This document shows positions 37,101 to 45,781 of a stretch of DNA of 64,000 nucleotides, one piece after another; the first letter of the stretch is position 1; each line of letters opens with the position of its first letter. Origin of the DNA: Marthasterias glacialis (lineage: Eukaryota; Echinodermata; Asteroidea; Forcipulatida; Asteriidae); contig OU452230.1 in the NCBI GenBank assembly GCA_911728455.2, positions 12,894,438 through 12,958,437 of the forward strand, written 5' to 3'. The position numbers and the translations under genes are program-made. The notes below the pieces were generated by a model. It had not been told where the DNA came from. It saw only the letters and a program-made list of their open reading frames with translations, and did no database searches.

Positions 37101-37436
37101 GTTTTGAAGAAAAAGAAGGGAAAGAACGCCATCGACCCGAACGGTAACATTCCAATGGCCCACATGGAAGAGGCTCGAACTGTTGAGCAGATGCAAGTGA
37201 CCGACGGTCAGTGGGCCGCGCCTCAGAGGCCTCCAACCCCGCGGCAACCCACCACAGCTGTGCAGGTCGTAGCGGTGCCCGTGGCACTAGAGACGGCCAA
37301 CATAGAAAGCCTCTCTTCTCCTCCCTCCCCACAGATGGTAGCTGACATGAATGATGTAGCCCCGCCCCCTGTTTACCTCCCTCCATCACAAAATACAGAC
37401 TCGGACACCGCGGTTTATATGACCCAAGTATCTTAA
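4266..37436 (+). CDS. Giant REJ-GPS single-pass transmembrane protein, 28 coding exons, ~6,540 aa
   Basis: Predicted type I surface glycoprotein. Coding exons: 4266-19173, 21933-22223, 22560-22736, 23097-23253, 23700-23805, 24727-24868, 25045-25122, 25369-25509, 26632-26841, 27130-27300, 28042-28305, 28457-28655, 29008-29159, 29543-29775, 30020-30232, 30446-30566, 30784-30891, 31132-31289, 31682-31861, 32210-32336, 32960-33006, 33270-33459, 33712-33868, 34769-34948, 35596-35756, 36083-36367, 36804-36836, 37003-37436. Every junction is GT-AG and phases match throughout; the sum is 19,623 nt, divisible by three. Order: signal peptide (1-22), fourteen eight-Cys units (~76-4962), DCAG/CNG cysteine-rich block (~4970-5210), TIG-like segment (~5210-5290), REJ region (~5404-6045), five-Arg site (~6069-6073), GPS (~6320-6355), transmembrane helix (~6407-6431), 109-residue tail. 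The ATG has A at -3 and G at +4. Sea-urchin REJ proteins are the nearest known architecture; the function here (gamete recognition, adhesion) is inference. Single exon limits may be off by a few bases. Confidence 0.85.
4788..5072 (+). repeat. In-frame 45-bp minisatellite (15-residue DRYQGSEDGSDKGSE repeat)
   Basis: About six copies of a 15-codon unit lie between modules b and c of unit 1 (residues ~175-268). Copies vary at two places: Tyr or Trp after DR, and Gly, Glu or Asp after KGS. The stretch is strongly acidic and hydrophilic. Codons in the repeats are nearly identical, so expansion is recent or maintained by unequal exchange. Confidence 0.92.
7735..7830 (+). repeat. In-frame Gly-Ser-Gly-Glu low-complexity insert
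   Basis: Repeated GSGE-type residues (EVGSGEVGSGES and similar) interrupt module a of unit 3 just after its first cysteine (residues ~1157-1188). The eight-Cys pattern resumes after the insert. Confidence 0.85.
15005..15190 (+). repeat. In-frame 21-bp minisatellite (DRYGEGS/M heptapeptide, ~9 copies)
   Basis: Nine or so copies of a seven-codon unit (GAC AGA TAC GGC GAG GGT plus TCG/TCA or ATG) lie in the linker between unit 10 and unit 11. A Ser/Thr/Arg-rich linker follows. This insert largely explains why this repeat interval is about 450 bp longer than its neighbours. Confidence 0.92.
20800..20812 (+). promoter_or_regulatory. X-box-like (RFX) site upstream of the small ORF
   Basis: GTTGCTAAGCGAC reads on the reverse strand as GTCGCT-T-AGCAAC, which fits the RFX palindrome (GTHNYY, short spacer, RRNAAC) with a one-base spacer. 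It lies 123 bp upstream of the ATG at 20935. RFX sites at this distance are typical of cilium genes. It is a motif match only. Confidence 0.35.
20935..21111 (+). CDS. Candidate 58-aa basic protein, single exon, nested in intron 1 of the REJ gene
   Basis: An ATG with A at -3 opens 58 codons to TAA 21109-21111. The product begins MKKKLILWKLRGKDVYRD, has a central VPPEKQHAYGGLPWYN and ends ILAHKMEVAPRK. The composition is globular-protein-like: mixed charged, aromatic and aliphatic residues, three Trp/Tyr-rich patches, no low complexity. That is unlike the AT-rich intron around it. AATAAA signals follow at about 21205-21220, and an X-box-like site lies 123 bp upstream. It has no signal peptide or membrane helix. 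I do not recognise the family. It could be a real small (perhaps ciliary) gene, a retrocopy, or a chance frame. Confidence 0.45.
   Translation: MKKKLILWKLRGKDVYRDIHAAVPPEKQHAYGGLPWYNIRAVIRQQILAHKMEVAPRK
21933..23805 (+). CDS. Cys-rich DCAG/CNG block of the REJ gene (exons 2-5)
   Basis: The exons encode tandem short motifs: DCAGVCNG, DCAGFCQG, DCAGVCNG, GCNECVGG, CGTCWSDP, DCAETCNG, GCNECV, then CDGSWVEDGCGYC, CGVCYGG, CGQC and ACGICGGNG. Such CGVCGG-type runs occur next to adhesive modules in many metazoan extracellular proteins. Exons 2 and 3 are phase 1-1. The first base pair of exon 2 completes the Asp codon split by the giant exon, giving DTGSDTCFG across the junction, which links the two parts of the gene. 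Confidence 0.85.
24727..26841 (+). CDS. TIG/IPT-like and linker segment of the REJ gene (exons 6-9)
   Basis: Exon 6 reads LQVYGAGFDLDSTFACIFEN and continues to LQCNVPGL. This resembles an immunoglobulin-like TIG/IPT strand pattern (xVxGxGF, then CxF, then xCxVP) found just before REJ regions in PKD1-like proteins. Exons 7-9 add beta-rich sequence with no recognised motif (ITVLPSELTINSS, then IPTGTFDTESDSIMYFTL). Exons 7, 8 and 9 are all phase 1-1. Confidence 0.7.
27130..32336 (+). CDS. REJ (receptor for egg jelly) region (exons 10-20)
   Basis: REJ-type landmarks are seen: VARFSAGVNFNEITGCNDVF, then DAFCRWVGSTTLYIILG, then DVLALKDGSVKA, then TTCGTVKLSGRQSQGGAGRD followed by YTWGV, and the later beta repeats with LSLAASIYHDLPLSSYVWET and STAYVIQL-like strands. 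This length and strand rhythm (fibronectin-III-like units) match REJ modules of polycystin-1, PKDREJ and sea-urchin sperm REJ proteins. It lies ahead of the GPS, as in those families. Exon 12 uses the acceptor TTCAAG at 28455-28456. Confidence 0.8.
32409..32424 (+). promoter_or_regulatory. CTCF-like motif in REJ intron 20
   Basis: ACGCTAGATGGCAGCA matches the consensus CCRSYAGRKGGCRSYA at 15 of 16 positions. Motif match only; occupancy is unknown. Confidence 0.35.
33270..36367 (+). CDS. Polybasic site and GAIN-like/GPS segment (exons 22-26)
   Basis: Exon 22 starts CSNSTSA followed by five arginines and SVVD, a strong furin-type site (33291-33305). Helical GAIN-like sequence follows (IEQLSLVTSVIDNTVL, VTLLAVFESAG, ALETISSALTSSVQ). 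Exon 26 carries the GPS: YECRYWDTDTSTWATDG (Cys ~6320), VECLTDHLTPF (Cys ~6349). Autoproteolysis in this family occurs between Leu and Thr of HLT, at about 36273/36274. One usual GPS cysteine (the one after the Trp..G) appears to be replaced by Leu. Confidence 0.8.
34551..34640 (-). mobile_element. tRNA-derived SINE fragment in REJ intron 23
   Basis: On the minus strand it reads GGTCCAGTGGTAAGACATC (A-box-like) and GGGATCGAATCCCACC (B-box-like). It does not fold into a complete cloverleaf with a 7-bp acceptor stem that I can see, so I call it a SINE head and not a tRNA gene. Confidence 0.55.
35108..35246. mobile_element. MITE, 139 bp, in REJ intron 24
   Basis: Ends are inverted copies: GGCCGTGTCCAAATTGGCA on the left, and the reverse complement of TGCCAATTCGGATCCGGCC on the right. 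Flanking TAA on both sides fits a 3-bp target duplication of the PIF/Harbinger type. Confidence 0.7.
37003..37436 (+). CDS. Last exon: transmembrane helix and cytoplasmic tail of the REJ gene
   Basis: After a short Thr/Ser-rich stalk come 25 hydrophobic residues (four Ile, nine Val, then ILLVIIAVVVVL) followed by KKKKGK, a clear stop-transfer. The 109-residue tail is proline-rich (QRPPTPRQP, SSPPSPQ), has a PPVY motif that would suit a WW domain, and ends TAVYMTQVS. There is no polycystin channel or seven-helix region, so the protein is single-pass, unlike PKD1 or adhesion GPCRs. Stop TAA is 37434-37436. Confidence 0.9.
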
Positions 37437-37965
37437 GATAATTGAAAGACAACAAGAAGATGTATTTAGAAACTGGTTTGTAAATATTTGTCGTTCAAAG
37501 AAAACAAAATCAAAACATCATACCATTCAATTGCCTGTTAATAAAAGTAGTACAGGCCTAGTATATTTTGTGATGCAAGATTATGTTTTGAGCTTGAAGT
37601 GTCACTCATAAATAGTGAAGTAGTGTTTGCAGTTCCTAAGCTCTCCCTTAATTGTGTTTATAATACTTTCTTACGAACTAAAATACTGTTTTAATTCAAG
37701 TAATTAGTTTCATTTAAAGACTGAGTCGATCACCTTGATATGTTTGACATCTATCTATTTTGACTGCACCTATATGTTTGTAATTAAAAAAAACATGGTT
37801 AACTAAAACCTTAAAATATTGTCACTGTTAGAAATATATTGGGCTAAACATTTCCTTCATGTGTTTTGTTTGATTTGTGTAATAATGATGATCATTGCAC
37901 TTGTTCTCAGCAATAAATAATCATGTAAGTTCTTATTGTAAATCCATGCACATTAAATAAACAAA
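37437..37965 (+). other. 3' UTR of the REJ gene with three candidate poly(A) signals
   Basis: AATAAA occurs at 37540-37545, 37912-37917 and 37956-37961 downstream of the stop. The sequence between is AT-rich and non-coding. Which signal is used cannot be told from the sequence. Confidence 0.6.
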
Positions 37966-38674
37966 ACAAAAAGGGAAACAATTCGGCCGCTCATTTGATA
38001 ATCACAAAGTATACATCACAATAACTGTCCAATCAGCGTTGTCACATTCCACCCATACTTTTAACCTCTAGTAAATTGTATCTATTTATCTTATTTTATT
38101 TATTTATTTTGTTTATTTTTTTATTCTACGGACAATCATATTACTTATAGTTTTTAGAGTTTACATTTTGCTACTACAGTATCTTATTTTCACAGAAAAA
38201 GATATGGTTTAAATTGCTTAAATCATTATTTGTAAGTGTGACTACAGAGTGTTAAGCATGTTCATGATGCATTTCAAGATGTTTTATTAAAACAATTGGA
38301 TAATTAAAAATAGTCTAGAGTTTGAACAAAATGTGCATGCACTTTTAACCTCAATGTAAGTGTACAATATTGACTAACCTAAATGTAAGTGTACAATATT
38401 GGCTACAAATGACAAATTTAGGGAAGGTTTAGGACTATACTCTTTGAAATGTCATCAGAGGGAACAGTTTCTAAAAAGACTAAATCGATTCACGCAAACC
38501 TTAATGACACGGCAGCCATTTTTTTCTATAAAAAATAGACTGGGGCTGACTACTTTAGATATAATGCTGCTGATCGAACCGTAAGCAAAGATGCAATTTC
38601 AGCTCATTGATCAGAATCCCAAACACCAATCAGTTCTTAAATCATTTGAACATAATATTGTTACACATTCGTAA

Positions 38675-38888
38675 TTAAAGGGGCTGTGTCGTCATGATTA
38701 TAGAAGTAAATTGATTAACCCAGTTACTACGCACGCATGAGCCCCGGAGGTCATGTTACAGTTTGACAGAGACGACACCCTTTGTGATTTGACCGCAAGT
38801 GCACGCGTGCAGTATCTGATGGGGGAGAGCTTATCTTTCTATAAGCAGCCACGGGCCCACTATTATCAGGACGACGCAGCCCCTTTAA
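38675..38888. mobile_element. TTAA-ended MITE (piggyBac-like), 214 bp
   Basis: Left end TTAAAGGGGCTGTGTCGTC and right end GACGACGCAGCCCCTTTAA form a 19-bp terminal inverted repeat with one mismatch. TTAA at both ends fits piggyBac-type insertion. No transposase is encoded. Confidence 0.8.
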
Positions 38889-39459
38889 CTAATTCCAAAT
38901 AAAACGCATGCACCGTGTGAAAAATAAATAGCATTCTATAATAATTATTGTTGTATTGCTTCGTATTCATTATTTTGTTTCTTCATATATAGACCATACA
39001 CTTTGTGAACAACGTTTTCATCGTTTTTACAGTGAACTTTAGTTCCGAGTAGTTCGGAATGTCGTATACATTAAACTTGTTGGGAATAGGCCGATTGCGT
39101 GACCAGTGTTAACATTTCATCACGTGACCTATTGTGGGTACTACGTCATCCGAGTTGACGGCAAACTACTTGCAAATACCTGCCGTGACCGACAGAGTCA
39201 CACCAAAAGTCGGCTTTTGGTAATAATAACAGCCATTTTATTAAAGTTGTATGTTGATATTAATCACATTACTGTTTCATAAACTACCACTATTCTGCTA
39301 CAGAAGAGGTTTATTTTGAGTTATGCACTACCGGCGTCGGACGAGTATGTAGTCACCCGTCTGTTATTTTGTTCGTAATGTAGACTTAAATCACTGTAAA
39401 AAAAAAAAAAAAAAAGGGGGTGGTTTTAGTGGGCTAAAAAATCATCGATTTGGAGGACA

Positions 39460-39714
39460 GAAAGTGATCGTAAGTACAATTAAATGCATTCTATTTCATC
39501 TTTGATATCTTGAGAAGCCAGTAGGCGATTTTCCAGCAATTCTGTTGAGTTTTTGTTGTACTTTTGGCCACTTTTTTAGAGGTGTTTTAAATCCTCTTCG
39601 CCATAACAGCTTTTCAAACCAACTTACACATACTTTTCTGGGGCGCTAGTACGACCGATAATGTCAAAATTTAAAAAAAAAAAGGAGTACAGCGCCCCAG
39701 TTACTGGGTCTAGG
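39460..39714 (+). repeat. Left arm of a long inverted repeat around RPS6 exon 1
   Basis: This ~255-bp arm is nearly the exact reverse complement of 41545-41793. Shared landmarks are GTGATCGTAAGTACAATTAA, GAAGCCAGTAGGCGATTTTC, GGCGCTAGTACGACCGAT and CAGTTACTGGGTCTAGG. It may be one of two copies of a MITE in opposite orientation or a foldback element end. Confidence 0.85.
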
Positions 39715-39737
39715 TTTAGGGTTAGGGTTAGGGTTAG
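39711..39737 (+). repeat. Short interstitial telomeric tract (TTAGGG)3-4
   Basis: TTTAGGGTTAGGGTTAGGG then TTAGAG, directly at the inner edge of the left inverted-repeat arm. Confidence 0.85.
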
Positions 39738-40910
39738 AGATAGTAACTCGCCGCGGCGAGATAGCATCTCGTTGTGGCCCATTAACGCTTCCGTAGAAAA
39801 GCCTCAAACGAATAAAGAAACGCAACAATCATCATGTACCGTACCGCACTTTCCTACGGAGGACGTCATGTTTGTTTACAATTTTAATACCCACGACAGG
39901 TCACGTGACGCGGGTCGCGCAATTGATCTAGTGGGTATGAGAATTTGAGATGAAACGATATTATCTGTCATAGATCACAAAAATTCCACTCATTGCGACT
40001 CCGGTCATCGTATCGCTATCCCTCCCTTATGATTCCGTCGTCGTACTATACCCCCTTGCTTATCAGTGTAATGTTATGTTTTTTCGATGATTAATGGGAA
40101 AATCGAATCTAAACGGCAGCTGCAGTGTGTGAATGAACTTTCAAGAGATTGAAACATTGTGAATGCTAAAACGTGCATGGTGACTTTTTTTTAGAAACCA
40201 CGTCTTTAGTTTCAGCTCCGCCGTGGGATTCTGTCTTTAAAGCTCAATGCCGAAAGCACACTTTGAGTCTCAAAATCGTTGAAGAAGCTTACCTTACGCA
40301 AGCGGCGAAATACTTTTAAAAGTGTTTATATGGCAGGGGTGACAAAGCAAAGTTGTAATACATAACTTCTATGGGGCCCAAAAGTGGCCTTTTTGGCATC
40401 TTACCAACTGGTTAAGAAACATTTTGAAACTGAGCTTAGTAATAGTAGTCAGAGGGTTGGGCCAGGGAAACACAGCTATCTCTCAAAAGGTGGGGAAACG
40501 CCCTCCTCGGTTTCGCCGCCGGCCTATCTATGCTATCTCAACTTTGAGGCGTTCCCGGGGGCCCGGGTGGATCTAGAGTTTAGCGGGTGGCTAAGAATCA
40601 AGAACGAGTTTCAGTACTACTACGGCTTACAATTAAAGGGTGTGAAAAGCAACTTACATAATCAAGCCCTGACGAAGTGTGGTTTGAGGCCCTCAGGGCC
40701 CCGGGTTTAATTCTAGATGCTCATTGGTGCAATCTGAGGCAATTTCCAAAACAACTTTCCCCGCAATTTTGAGCATTCTTTTGAAGGGAGGAGTGAAAGA
40801 GAGCTCCATTTGATTTTCACCTTTTGCCGTATCATAAAGTCTGTTATGTACATGTAGTGTCATTTCCATCTCCCAAAATAGGGGTCATTTTCCGTGCGGC
40901 GTTTAGAAGA

Positions 40911-40925
40911 GTGCGCCCTCTAGTG
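40911..40925 (-). promoter_or_regulatory. CTCF-like motif upstream of RPS6
   Basis: TGCGCCCTCTAGTGT matches the core of the CTCF consensus read on the minus strand (YGCCMYCTRGTGG) at all but the last core base. It lies about 45 bp upstream of the RPS6 start site. Motif match only. Confidence 0.3.
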
Positions 40926-40965
40926 TTTAAGTGGCAAATTCTCGCAAGATCTCGTTTTAAGAGGT

Positions 40966-41003
40966 CTTTTACGTGGTGTCGCTGGCAAAAGCAACCGGCA
41001 GCC
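40966..41003 (+). promoter_or_regulatory. RPS6 5' UTR beginning with a TOP motif
   Basis: A CTTTT tract at 40966-40970 followed by ACGTGG lies 38 nt upstream of the ATG. The human RPS6 mRNA starts with a very similar CTCTTTTCCGTGG. The C at 40966 is therefore the likely cap site. TOP mRNAs are translated under mTOR/LARP1 control. Confidence 0.65.
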
Positions 41004-44000
41004 ATGAAGGTGATGACATTTTAACTCAAATTTCTCCTTTATTCATACAATTTGTCACGAAAATATTCGTCTTGCTTAACGTGTTACGTACACAAGTATT
41101 CTTTTATGGAAATTGTTAGCGAAATATGCAGAGCAGTTTGTGGGGATGTAACAGATAATATCGTCATGTTGTTTCATGTTAATAATTTTGTGTTGATCCA
41201 TTTTAGTGAGTGTTTAATCGCGTGGCGTTTTCTTAGTGTCGTGTAGTTGCAATAATCGTAACCCTCCATCCTCCCGACGGTCGGAGACCGGAGGGTTACG
41301 ACACAAGACTGGTATTATCCGTGTAACTAGCAGTTTTGACCAGTTTTTGCCAGACTCGTGATCAGATTCGTCCATTTTTTTCCACTTTCCAAAATCATGA
41401 CAGACATTCTAAACACATGGATGGAGTTGATCTTTATTGTATGACAACGAACGTCATCTGGAACCCTTAAAACAACATCATGAAAATATTTGGCAGAAAA
41501 AAACGACAAAACTTACCAAAAGACTGACCGAATATATCCATAATCCTAGACCCAGTAACTGGGGCGCTGTACTCCTTTTTTTAAATTTTGACATCGGTCG
41601 TACTAGCGCCCCAGAAAACTATGTGTAAGTTGGTTTGAAAAGCTGTTATGGCGAAGAGGATTTAAAACACCTCTTAAAAAAGTGGCCAAAATTACGACAA
41701 AAACTCAACAGAATTGCTGGAAAATCGCCTACTGGCTTCTCAAGATATCAAAGATGAAATAGAATGCATTTAATTGTACTTACGATCACTCTCATCGAGC
41801 GTTGCACAGGTCCAGAAAATCCACTCCGCAAACTAAAAGTTGTTAAAAAGTGATAAATTCTCACCATAACTCAGATCCCATTCAAACAGTACTGCAACAA
41901 ATATGGCGACCGGAGTTGCAAAATAAACTGGTACGCGGAACCAGCCCATAGGACCAGCGCACCGCATAGCAGCATACCAGTTAATTTTGCAACTCCGGTC
42001 GCCATACGACAGTATTCTTTAAATAATCAAAAAAATTCAATCATAACCCGGAACTCTCACTCGCTCACTTACAGTACACATGCCCAATGTCAATGAAACT
42101 TTTTAAAATGGCGTTCAGCAAGTAGTGCTGTCAAGACCACCGTAGACTAAGTACCATAGACCCGGGATTTTGGTAGTGGCTTAGTTTTTAATGATTTCAA
42201 AATTTTGTATCTTTCTATTATACGATGCAGGTAAGACTAAGATTAAGACTATAATAAAAAAAAAAGTAAAAAACCTCAAAAAGTGTGGGTCGGATTATCT
42301 CTGATAGAACCCTTTACTCCGTTGCACTCCGACAGGGCTCTGTTTGCCAATATCACAGGTCATCGAGGTCATTGGATATCGGACTCACCAAAATTTAGAC
42401 ATTACATTTTGGACGGACACATTTTTTTTATTATGACCAAAACTGGATTCTTGTTTGCTCAGATATTTTTATGTTAGTCATTTAAGATGAATGAAAAAGC
42501 AGGGGTTGATTTTGTACCTTTTCCTGAATTTCTAGCAAAAATGCTGAGAGGAATTATTGGAGAGGGAGGGTTAGGGTGAGCAGAAAAATTAAATTTCCAA
42601 GAGAATATTAACCCTCGATAAACCTCATGTTTCAGATCAACGTCAGCTATCCAGCCACTGGCTGTCAGAAGCTTATCGAAGTAGATGATGAACTCAAGAT
42701 GAGGGCCTTCTACGAGAAGCGTATGGCCCAAGAGATGTCTGCTGAGAGCCTTGGGGATGAATGGAAGGTAAAGGAAATACATTTTCTACCCCCTTCTCTG
42801 TCATTGGAAAGGCTATGTTAAACCAATAAAAATCTGTAAAAAATCAAAAAAGTTGTTAAATTGTGGTTCACTATTGAATGTACTTACGGGTCATTTGTGT
42901 TTTACCAGTACGGAGGACACATTAACATGCAAAATTGTACATGAAGCAACCTTTTACATGTGCAGATATGTGGCCTGTGATTGGTCCGGAATTGGTCATT
43001 ACGTATAGGCTACATATGCAGCTAGTTTTTACCCTGCTGTTGAACGTGTACCAAGTCATGCAAGCTGAAGCTTTCTTTTGAAGATGGATATTAAACGTCT
43101 TTATATTGGTGTCCAAACTGAGTTTCATTAACAAAACAAATTATCAATGGCTAGAAAAGATGCTGTATGCCAAAAGGCAATTACACATATCAAGTTGTGT
43201 TCCAAATAGAAATATTCTTGTGATCTTAAATTATAAATCAGTTGGCATTTGTAGTTAAACCTAATACATGCCTTCACATTTCTTTATTGGGAAGTGAAGC
43301 AGATCAATTTAGCACATTTTGCTTACATTTTCCATTTGTCTTCCCTTTGCAGGGTTACATTGTACGCATCAGTGGTGGCAACGACAAGCAAGGATTCCCC
43401 ATGAAGCAGGGAGTGCTTACCAACGTTCGTGTACGCCTTCTGCTCGCCAAGGGCCACTCGTGCTACCGTGCCCGCAGGAAGGGAGAGAGAAAGCGCAAGT
43501 CCATCCGTGGCTGCATTGTGGACAACAATCTGTCTGTCCTCAACCTGGTCATTGTCAAGAAGGGTGAGTTCTACACTGGTGGTGCAGAAGATAAGCAAAA
43601 AAGCAGGAGTGGAATTATTCCAAAGGGGTCAGAGCCACTTTCCAAGTGGGGAAATGTGTGTGGAGCATAAAGGCCAGGATAAAACATGTTCGTTTGGAAA
43701 TTCAGGCCAGAAGGAAATGAATGTTTGAGTACAAAGGGGTGCCTCTACTCGGCCCAATTTAGCAGAAAAAATATGCGTAAGGAGAAGTGTATTTGATAAA
43801 ACGATGGAGAAGATTTTACACGGTGTGTACACACTCACAATGGATTGCATTGATGTATCACTCATCTGTTTTCAAGAACCACCAGCAAGCTAGCGTACCT
43901 TTTGCCTTGCTAACAGTTAGCAGTGTTTAAGAAATAGAAATTCTGCCAATGGCTGCTGTGTAAGCAGAAACTGTCTGCTTACAGGCTTTATGACACAGGG

Positions 44001-45749
44001 ACCAGGTAGCCATCTCACTAAATGTAATAGCCGGAGATAGCATTCACTGGGAAGTGTTAATTTCTAGTTTAAATGTAAAGTGAATCTATGGAAGCTATAG
44101 ACCCTTTTACATGAACTGATGTCACACTTCTATCGCGTACACGACATGTCTACTATTTTTTATTTCAAAGCACATGTATGATACATTGCATTTCTTAGCA
44201 CATGTTCATGCAGCTCTAGTAAACATGAGGCATCTGACGTGCGCATGTAAGTACTCCAGCATGGAAAGCGAGAAAATAAGGGCGTCACCGGAGAAGGGTT
44301 TATAATGATCTCCAAGGTCCAAGTTAGCTTTTTGAAATAAGTTCAAGAAAAATAGGCTGATAAGAAACGTTGTTCATTTTGCCGTATTCGTTCAGTTTTT
44401 CCCTTTGGAAGGGCAAATAAGTCTATTCCCTTTGAAAATTGAAAATCAGTATTTGTTACCATGTAACATAATGAACGTTACAAGCAGGAGAAATGTTATT
44501 CTGAAGTTGATGTTTCTCATTTATAATTAAATGTTCTTGTCTGAGTTTAATTGATTGAAATTTACTTCACTGCCTTCTGCAGGTGATCAGGATATTCCAG
44601 GTCTGACAGACAAAACCATCCCTCGTCGTCTTGGACCTAAGAGAGCTGGCAAGATCCGCAAACTCTTCAACCTCTCCAAGGATGATGATGTGCGCCAGTA
44701 CGTTGTAAGACGTCCTCTTCCAGAGAAAGAAGGTAAAGATGGGTGCGCCCCGTATTGTGTTTATTAGGTTTTTCATGTTGATTAAATACTACTATTGCTA
44801 CTGTGTTGTTTAGCGTCGCATGTTTTCTGAAGTCGGGGGTTGGGTGCTTTGGGTCATATTTGCCTGGCTTATTCACATCTCTCCATCTCTCCATGCCTCC
44901 CGCATAGATCGATTTTAGCACTTTGGACGTCCATTTGAAACTTTGACTGAGCATATCCAAGACACCATAGCGTTGTCATTTCAAGTCAAATAGAAGATAT
45001 CCTCAACATCTACTACATTTTCACTGGCGTAAAGGAGGACACTATGGACATAAGTGGAAAATAGATTGTGAAGTTTCAAAAATGTGTTTTGGTGCTGCTA
45101 ACATTTTTTAAACGGTTTGCAGCCTGCTAGCATTGGCTTTCAATGTTTGTCTTTTAGTTAATGTACAGGCCTCGACCTTAACGGCGGCCACTGGCAGCCA
45201 TTGCTGTGATACCCTCGCAAGTGGCGGCAAAGCCCTCAGAGAAAATACCCTTTTTACGGCAAGTTTGCCAGGCATGCCCTTTGGGAGACACGGTTAACCG
45301 ACCAATTGTCCAGTTACACATTTAAATTTTTACGGTGCGAATAACCATAACAAAAATTCACTCGAAAGTGCCGTGAAAGGGAGACCACATTGGAATCAGG
45401 ATGTACAAAATGCACAATATACATTCGTGTAACACACAAGCAGCCACATCGTTTCCAATAATTTACGGGCTGGTAGTCTTTGTTAGCTCACTACTTTGCG
45501 TGCTACATTAAATGCAGGAAATATTTGATGCTAGAAGGGGCGCTTTCAGAACAAGGATAGAATGACAAAATACGCCCTCTGTTGCTAAAATATACAAAAC
45601 GCCTTCACCTAAGACTAGACGGGACATCGCTGGTGTAGAGTGTCCAAAAAACTATGCAACCTGAAGGCTTTATTTTGCTAAAATGATAACATTTAGGATA
45701 CCCAGGATGGACGAAAAGATAATTTAACAGAACAATGTAAGACTTGTTT

Positions 45750-45781
<32 letters not shown>

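Larger units (their letters stand above)
39240..39935 (+). repeat. Dispersed repeat, copy 2 (interrupted)
   Basis: Shares ordered blocks with 1780-2460 (for example TTAAAGTTGTATGTTGAT, AATCACATTACTGTTT, CATCATGTACCGTAC, GGAGGACGTCATG, CAGGTCACGTGACG). The inverted-repeat arm at 39460-39714 sits inside it, so the arm probably inserted later. Confidence 0.5.
37966..40965. other. Intergenic region between the REJ gene and RPS6
   Basis: No gene is supported. It contains a duplicated AATGTAAGTGTACAATATTG (near 38350-38402), a TTAA-type MITE, the second dispersed-repeat copy, the left arm of the long inverted repeat, a telomere-like tract and the RPS6 promoter region. Confidence 0.6.

Noticed and set aside
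37003-37436. Polycystin/PKD1-like channel gene
   Set aside because: After the GPS there is only one membrane helix and a short tail; no PLAT domain or channel segment follows before the stop.
39661-39948. 95-codon frame upstream of RPS6
   Set aside because: It begins in an A-tract and runs through the TTAGGG tract (RVRVRV) and a dispersed repeat; chance frame.
40384-40710. 108-codon open frame just upstream of RPS6
   Set aside because: No ATG start, no recognisable motif, and it sits in repeat-rich promoter DNA.
44098-44302. Another MITE in RPS6 intron 3
   Set aside because: The end segments (AGACCCTTTTACATG and GAGAAGGGTTTA) are only loosely complementary; not enough to call.
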